A DNA stretch of 49,989 nt from Deltaproteobacteria bacterium. GTDB lineage: Bacteria > Myxococcota_A > Polyangia > JAAYKL01. The stretch is from positions 1 to 49,989 of the forward strand of contig JAFGXQ010000090.1 of NCBI GenBank assembly GCA_016936575.1, written 5' to 3'. How positions within the stretch are numbered: the stretch's first letter is position 1; each line of letters opens with the position of its first letter. Positions 45,851-49,989 of the stretch are shown here, piece after piece. The position numbers and the translations under genes are program-made. A model generated the notes under the pieces. The model saw only the letters and a program-made list of their open reading frames with translations, was not told where the DNA came from and searched no databases.

Positions 45851-46306
45851 ATGATCAGTACCTTTGCTTACTTGGAAGAGATTCACCCCGAAAAAGGCAA
45901 CATCATCAAAGGTCTTCAGCTGATACAGCAGAAGGAAGGATACCTTTCTCAGGAAGCGCTGGATACCTGCAGCGACTATTTCTCGGTCCCCCCCGCCGAA
46001 GTGGAAGGGGTGGTAACGTTTTATTCACAGTTCAAGCGGGTGAAGCCCGGGAAGTATCGAGTCAGTGTATGTGACGGAACGGCCTGTCACATAAAGGGAA
46101 CCCCTTTGATTCTCGATTGGATTTCGACAGCGCTGGGTATCGACGACGGAGAGACCGATGCCGACGGACTGTTTTCGTTGGAAACAGTGGCCTGTCTGGG
46201 ATGTTGTTCATTGGCGCCGGTGTTGTCGGTCAACGGAGAAATCTTCGGCAATCTGAATCGAAAAAGTACATTGAAGATTTTAAAGAAATTCAGAAGGCAG
46301 GGATGA
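45851..46306 (+). CDS. NuoE-like [2Fe-2S] subunit
   Basis: 151 residues from ATG 45851 (AAGG upstream; a TTG two codons before is possible). The N-terminal helices (GNIIKGLQLIQQKEGYLSQEALD) and thioredoxin-like domain with Cys in CDGTACHIKG and CLGCC bind a [2Fe-2S] cluster, as in NuoE, HndA and HydC. It normally passes electrons between the NuoF-like flavoprotein and partners. It starts a three-gene operon with 3 bases to the next gene. Confidence 0.9.
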   Translation: MISTFAYLEEIHPEKGNIIKGLQLIQQKEGYLSQEALDTCSDYFSVPPAEVEGVVTFYSQFKRVKPGKYRVSVCDGTACHIKGTPLILDWISTALGIDDGETDADGLFSLETVACLGCCSLAPVLSVNGEIFGNLNRKSTLKILKKFRRQG

Positions 46307-46309
46307 ATC

Positions 46310-48049
46310 ATGCAGATTAAAGAAATACGAGTTGGTGTTAGTTCCTGCGGTCTGGCTGCGGGGGCGCAAGCGGTTGTCGACAAATTGAAACAAAAAACTG
46401 ATGTAACAGTATTGGGTGTGGGCTGTATCGGACACTGTTACGCGGAGCCCCTGGTCGAAGTGGTAACTGCAGATACCGCCGTTTTATACGGGAATGTTTC
46501 CGACAAAGATAAAGACATCGACGCTGTGCTGTCTCTGGCAGAAGAAAAACGACTCGACGTTCGGCCGGCGCGCAGCGAAAAAGAGAATCTGAAAATCACC
46601 GGCATCATCGGTAAGTTTGAACCCACAGATATTGACGCCTACATGTCGTTCGGCGGATTTGAAGGATTGAAAAAGGCGCTCGCCATGCCTGCTTCGGATG
46701 TGGTGACAGAAGTGAAGGATTCATTTCTGAGGGGACGCGGCGGCGGTGGTTTTCCGACCGGTGTGAAGTGGAGCCTTCTGGCCAATAAAGAAGCCGATGA
46801 AAAGGTACTCATCTGCAATGCGGATGAAGGCGACCCCGGCGCCTTTATGGATCGTTCTCTTATGGAATCGCTTCCGTACCAGGTGCTGGAGGGAATGTTG
46901 ATTGCGGCACATGCGACCGCTGCCAGCAAAATTTTCATTTATTGTCGCGCCGAGTATCCATTAGCCATCAAGAATGTGAAAATCGCGATTGAAACCATTA
47001 AAGCGCGCGGACTGAATGTGATTAATGGAAAAGGTTTGGATGTGCAGGTAAAAGAGGGAGCCGGTGCGTTCGTGTGCGGCGAGGAAACCGCGTTGATTCA
47101 TTCGCTGGAAGGCAAGCGGGGGATGCCGCGGTTTCGGCCGCCGTATCCCACGGACAGTGGATATCTCGGACTGCCGAGTATGATTTCCAACGTGGAGACA
47201 TTTGCCAATGTTCCGATTATCATTCGGGAAGGTGCGGCTGCATACGCCGCGGTGGGCACGGAGGGCGGGCGGGGAACCAAATTGTTCGCGCTGGCCGGAG
47301 ATGTGAAGTATCCCGGCCTGGTCGAAGTTCCCATGGGGGTGACGCTGGCGGAAATCATTTATGGCATCGGCGGCGCGGAGCCTGGAAGCGTGAAAGCGGT
47401 ACAGACCGGTGGCCCCTCGGGCGGGTGTATTCCCGCACGTCTGTTCGATACGCCGGTTGACTACGACTCGTTGAATTCTCTCGGGGCGATTATGGGGTCG
47501 GGAGGATTGATAGTAATTGGAAACAATCGTTGTATGGTTGAAACCGCGAGGTATTTCCTGGATTTCACCCATCGGGAGTCCTGCGGCAAGTGCACATTCT
47601 GCCGTGTGGGCGCCAAGCGAATGTTTGAGGCGCTGGAGCGTATCACCGGTGGGGAGGGAACCGCGAAAGATGTGACATTCCTGGAGGAAATGGGCAAGAA
47701 GGTGAAAGCCGGATCCCTTTGTGGGTTGGGGGCCACGGCGCCGAATCCGGTACTGGCCACGCTGCGCTACTTCAAAGAGGAGTTTGATGCGCATGTGGTC
47801 GACCGTCAATGTCCGGCCATGGAGTGCGCGGCGCTTTCCGATGTGGCGATTCACAAAGAGAACTGCACGGAATGCGGTTTGTGCATCAAGAATTGTGCGG
47901 TGAACGCGATTAGCGACGATTACATTGTGGACAACCGAATTTGCACCCGGTGCAACAGCTGTATTGAAGCGTGTCCTCAGAATACCATTTCGAGAATTCC
48001 CGGCGGCAGCGGATTCAGCAGCAGCGCAGACAGCAAGGAGGTGGGATGA
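46310..48049 (+). CDS. NuoF/HydB-like NAD(H)-flavin subunit with extra iron-sulfur domains
   Basis: 579 residues. An N-terminal [2Fe-2S] thioredoxin-like domain (Cys 13, 39, 43) is followed by the NuoF core: FMN/NAD-binding RGRGGGGFPTGVKW near 145 and CNADEGDPGAFMDRS, SLBB, and the cluster motif ESCGKCTFCRVG. A C-terminal two-[4Fe-4S] ferredoxin domain (CTECGLCIKNC, CTRCNSCIEAC) follows. This set of additions is that of HndC/HydB-type subunits of bifurcating hydrogenases and related complexes, not of respiratory complex I. It binds NAD(H). The next gene overlaps its stop. Confidence 0.92.
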   Translation: MQIKEIRVGVSSCGLAAGAQAVVDKLKQKTDVTVLGVGCIGHCYAEPLVEVVTADTAVLYGNVSDKDKDIDAVLSLAEEKRLDVRPARSEKENLKITGIIGKFEPTDIDAYMSFGGFEGLKKALAMPASDVVTEVKDSFLRGRGGGGFPTGVKWSLLANKEADEKVLICNADEGDPGAFMDRSLMESLPYQVLEGMLIAAHATAASKIFIYCRAEYPLAIKNVKIAIETIKARGLNVINGKGLDVQVKEGAGAFVCGEETALIHSLEGKRGMPRFRPPYPTDSGYLGLPSMISNVETFANVPIIIREGAAAYAAVGTEGGRGTKLFALAGDVKYPGLVEVPMGVTLAEIIYGIGGAEPGSVKAVQTGGPSGGCIPARLFDTPVDYDSLNSLGAIMGSGGLIVIGNNRCMVETARYFLDFTHRESCGKCTFCRVGAKRMFEALERITGGEGTAKDVTFLEEMGKKVKAGSLCGLGATAPNPVLATLRYFKEEFDAHVVDRQCPAMECAALSDVAIHKENCTECGLCIKNCAVNAISDDYIVDNRICTRCNSCIEACPQNTISRIPGGSGFSSSADSKEVG

Positions 48050-49989
48050 TGACCACCGAAAAAATTTCATTTTCGATTGACGGTAAAGAGATGCAGGCGG
48101 CCCCCGGACAGACCATTCTCGAAGTGGCCCTGGAGAACGGAATTCAGATTCCAACCCTGTGCTATCACCAGAAAGTATCTAAAACAACGTCGTGTTTTGT
48201 GTGTGTGGTGAAGCATGCGCAGAGTGGTCGATATATACCGTCGTGCGCCGCGGTTCCCATGGCGAATCAGGACTATGAATCGAATAGCGCCGATGTGTTG
48301 GACATGCGGAAAAGCGCGCTCAACCTGCTGCTCAGCGAACATAGCGGTGACTGCGAAGCACCGTGCACGATTTCGTGCCCCGCTCATGCGAAGGTTGAAG
48401 AGTACGTACGTGAAGGACGAAAAGGTAATTTTCTTGAAACGCTGAAAATACTGAAACAGCGAATTCCATTGCCCATATCCATCGGACGGGTATGTCCACG
48501 GTTCTGCGAAAAGGATTGTCGTCGCAATGTGCAGGACGCACCTGTGGCAATCAATGAATTCAAGCGACTGGCAGCGGATTTGCATTACGACGAGTACATG
48601 GAAGAATGTGAACCGCTGAACGGTCGGAAAGTGGCGATTGTGGGCGGTGGACCGGCGGGATTGGCCGCTGCGTACTACCTGCGGCTGCAGGGGGTTTCGT
48701 CACATATTTTTGAAATGATGCCCAAGCTGGGCGGCATGCTCCGATACGGCATTCCTGAGTACCGGTTGCCCAAAACCATGCTCGATAAGGAATTGGCTCA
48801 TTTTGAAAAAATGGGTGGTATCACATCGGAATGTAATAAGAAGCTCGGTGTTGACTTTACAGTTGCAGACTTACAGCGCGATTATGATGCGGTGGTGATT
48901 GGTATCGGTTGCTGGACAGCTTCGTCGATGCGCTGCGAAGGGGACGAGTTGGCCAGCGACGGCATTGTGTGGTTGGGCGATATCGCACAGCGGGATTGGT
49001 CGGGCGACAACCCGAAAAAAACCATTGTGATTGGCGGTGGAAATACCGCGATGGACTGCGTGCGGACCGCCGTGCGACTGGGCAGCGGAGATGTGAGCTG
49101 CTACTATCGCCGGACAGAAAAAGAGATGCCCGCTGAGCAGATTGAAATCGATGAAGCCAGAGAGGAAGGGGTTCAGTTTCAATTTCTGACAGCGCCGGTA
49201 AAACTGGAAAAAGCAGGCGAGAGACTGAAACTCACCTGTATTGAAATGGAACTGGGAGAACCGGATGCGTCCGGTCGACGCCGACCGGTTCCGAAAGATG
49301 GGTCTGAATTCAGCGTGGAGGCCGACACGGTGATTGCGGCCATCGGGCAGAAAACGGACGCGCCGAAGGAATTGAAAACGAATAAGTGGGGCGACATTGA
49401 TGTGAACGCCGCTGATTTGTGTATGGATGCCAACGTGTATTCCGCAGGGGACTGTGTGACCGGTGCGGCAACGGTGGTTGAAGCGGTGGCCGCCGGAAGA
49501 AAAGCGGCGCTGGCGATTATCGATCGATTTGCCGGCAGAGCGCATGCGGAGCCGCCGACAATCAATGTATCGAGAGGTCATTGGCGATCGATGCAGAAAG
49601 ATGACGTTGTTATACTGCGGGACGTGCCGGGCACCGAGCGGCTGAAGCTCGAACATATATCGATTGATGAGCGCAAAACAACCTTTAAGGAAGTGAACTT
49701 CACTGCCGGTGAGGCGGTGGTGTCCGCAGAGGGGGAACGCTGTTTCGAGTGCTCATGTACCGCCAAGGAGTACTGCACCCTGAAGTCTCATTCTGAAGCA
49801 TACGGCGCAACACCGGATGCAATCGCCGGGGAACGGATTGTCCTCGATTACGATACGCGTCATCCCGCCATTATTCATGACCGGAACAAGTGCATTAAGT
49901 GTGGTATTTGCATTAAGATGTGCGCTGAGGTCGTGAATAAAACACTGCTCGGTTACAAAAAACGGGGATTTTTCACCGAAGTGGGAACA
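48046..49989 (+). CDS. NuoG/GltD-like iron-sulfur flavoprotein (3' end beyond window)
   Basis: 648 codons visible with no stop before the window ends. It starts ATGATG at 48046, overlapping the NuoF-like gene. Domains in order: NuoG-type [2Fe-2S] (Cys 39, 50, 53, 67), then a GltD-like cluster segment (CEAPCTISC and CPRFCEKDC), FAD-binding VGGGPAGLAAAYYL, NADP-type VIGGGNTAMDCVR, the closing GDCVTGAATVVEAVAAGR, and a ferredoxin-like CIKCGICIKMC at the very end. This is the fusion found in bifurcating and NAD(P)-linked multi-subunit enzymes (Nfn, Sfn or formate dehydrogenase type). A further catalytic domain or gene probably follows beyond the edge. Confidence 0.88.
   Translation, partial: MMTTEKISFSIDGKEMQAAPGQTILEVALENGIQIPTLCYHQKVSKTTSCFVCVVKHAQSGRYIPSCAAVPMANQDYESNSADVLDMRKSALNLLLSEHSGDCEAPCTISCPAHAKVEEYVREGRKGNFLETLKILKQRIPLPISIGRVCPRFCEKDCRRNVQDAPVAINEFKRLAADLHYDEYMEECEPLNGRKVAIVGGGPAGLAAAYYLRLQGVSSHIFEMMPKLGGMLRYGIPEYRLPKTMLDKELAHFEKMGGITSECNKKLGVDFTVADLQRDYDAVVIGIGCWTASSMRCEGDELASDGIVWLGDIAQRDWSGDNPKKTIVIGGGNTAMDCVRTAVRLGSGDVSCYYRRTEKEMPAEQIEIDEAREEGVQFQFLTAPVKLEKAGERLKLTCIEMELGEPDASGRRRPVPKDGSEFSVEADTVIAAIGQKTDAPKELKTNKWGDIDVNAADLCMDANVYSAGDCVTGAATVVEAVAAGRKAALAIIDRFAGRAHAEPPTINVSRGHWRSMQKDDVVILRDVPGTERLKLEHISIDERKTTFKEVNFTAGEAVVSAEGERCFECSCTAKEYCTLKSHSEAYGATPDAIAGERIVLDYDTRHPAIIHDRNKCIKCGICIKMCAEVVNKTLLGYKKRGFFTEVGT

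Noticed and set aside
46961..48154. 397-residue minus-strand ORF opposite the NuoF-like gene
   Set aside because: The plus strand carries an unmistakable NuoF-like protein; this frame is His/Arg-rich noise.

Overview
The window looks like a chromosome piece of a Gram-negative, probably anaerobic or fermentative bacterium of the myxobacterial / deltaproteobacterial kind (Myxococcota or Bradymonadia-like; this placement is inference). The signs are many predicted lipoproteins, Cys-rich secreted proteins, an Asp-Ser/Asp-Thr/Asp-Gly repeat lipoprotein, outer-membrane beta-barrels, sigma-54-type promoters, and an anaerobic metabolic core: pyruvate formate-lyase with its activase, a clostridial-type 2[4Fe-4S] ferredoxin, a 2-hydroxyacyl-CoA-dehydratase-type activase, and NuoE/NuoF-like flavin/iron-sulfur subunits. 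No rRNA, tRNA, CRISPR array or complete transposon was seen.

Layout. 1-1.3 kb: edge of a minus-strand gene, a Cys-rich protein with a damaged 5' end, and a 5' fragment of a group IIC-like intron. 1.3-10.2 kb (minus): a LacI-type sensor histidine kinase/response regulator hybrid, an outer-membrane barrel, two small exported or hypothetical proteins, a TolB-like propeller, a glutaminyl-cyclase-like M28 lipoprotein and an RlmI/RlmK-type methyltransferase. 10.4-13.3 kb: a tiny lipoprotein, a Cys-rich lipoprotein, a DUF3467 protein, a radical SAM protein and a ferredoxin. 13.4-21 kb: a polytopic membrane protein overlapping priA, a TPR-polysaccharide pyruvyl transferase, a convergent GT4 glycosyltransferase and a large lipoprotein. 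21-25.2 kb: an AT-rich gap, then pflB-pflA and a lipoprotein. 25.4-30 kb: an ECF-type sigma factor, two envelope proteins and a dual-Cache chemoreceptor. 30-33.4 kb (minus): a thiC-like gene, an HgdB-like gene and an HgdC-like activase in tight order, then hsp20.

33.6-39.8 kb (plus): the Asp-repeat lipoprotein, a Tat-signal TldD with TldE and a PPC-type lipoprotein, then a tandem pair of related membrane proteins. 39.8-41.5 kb: a nucleoside kinase with a ThrRS-like N-terminus and a TTG start. 42-42.9 kb: a 59-residue protein and an AgmX-like lipoprotein, each behind a close match to a sigma-54 promoter. 43.1-45.7 kb: a surface GH9 cellulase. 45.9 kb to the end: NuoE-, NuoF- and GltD/NuoG-like genes, the last cut by the window edge, which look like a flavin-based (possibly electron-bifurcating) oxidoreductase.

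Together the genes suggest an organism that breaks down polysaccharide outside the cell and disposes of pyruvate and redox equivalents through formate and ferredoxin/NAD(P)H chemistry. The most system-like and least explained pieces are the thiC-hgdB-hgdC operon, the exported TldD/TldE cluster beside an Asp-repeat lipoprotein, and the paired sigma-54 promoters. Protein identities are from reading the sequence only; no database was searched.
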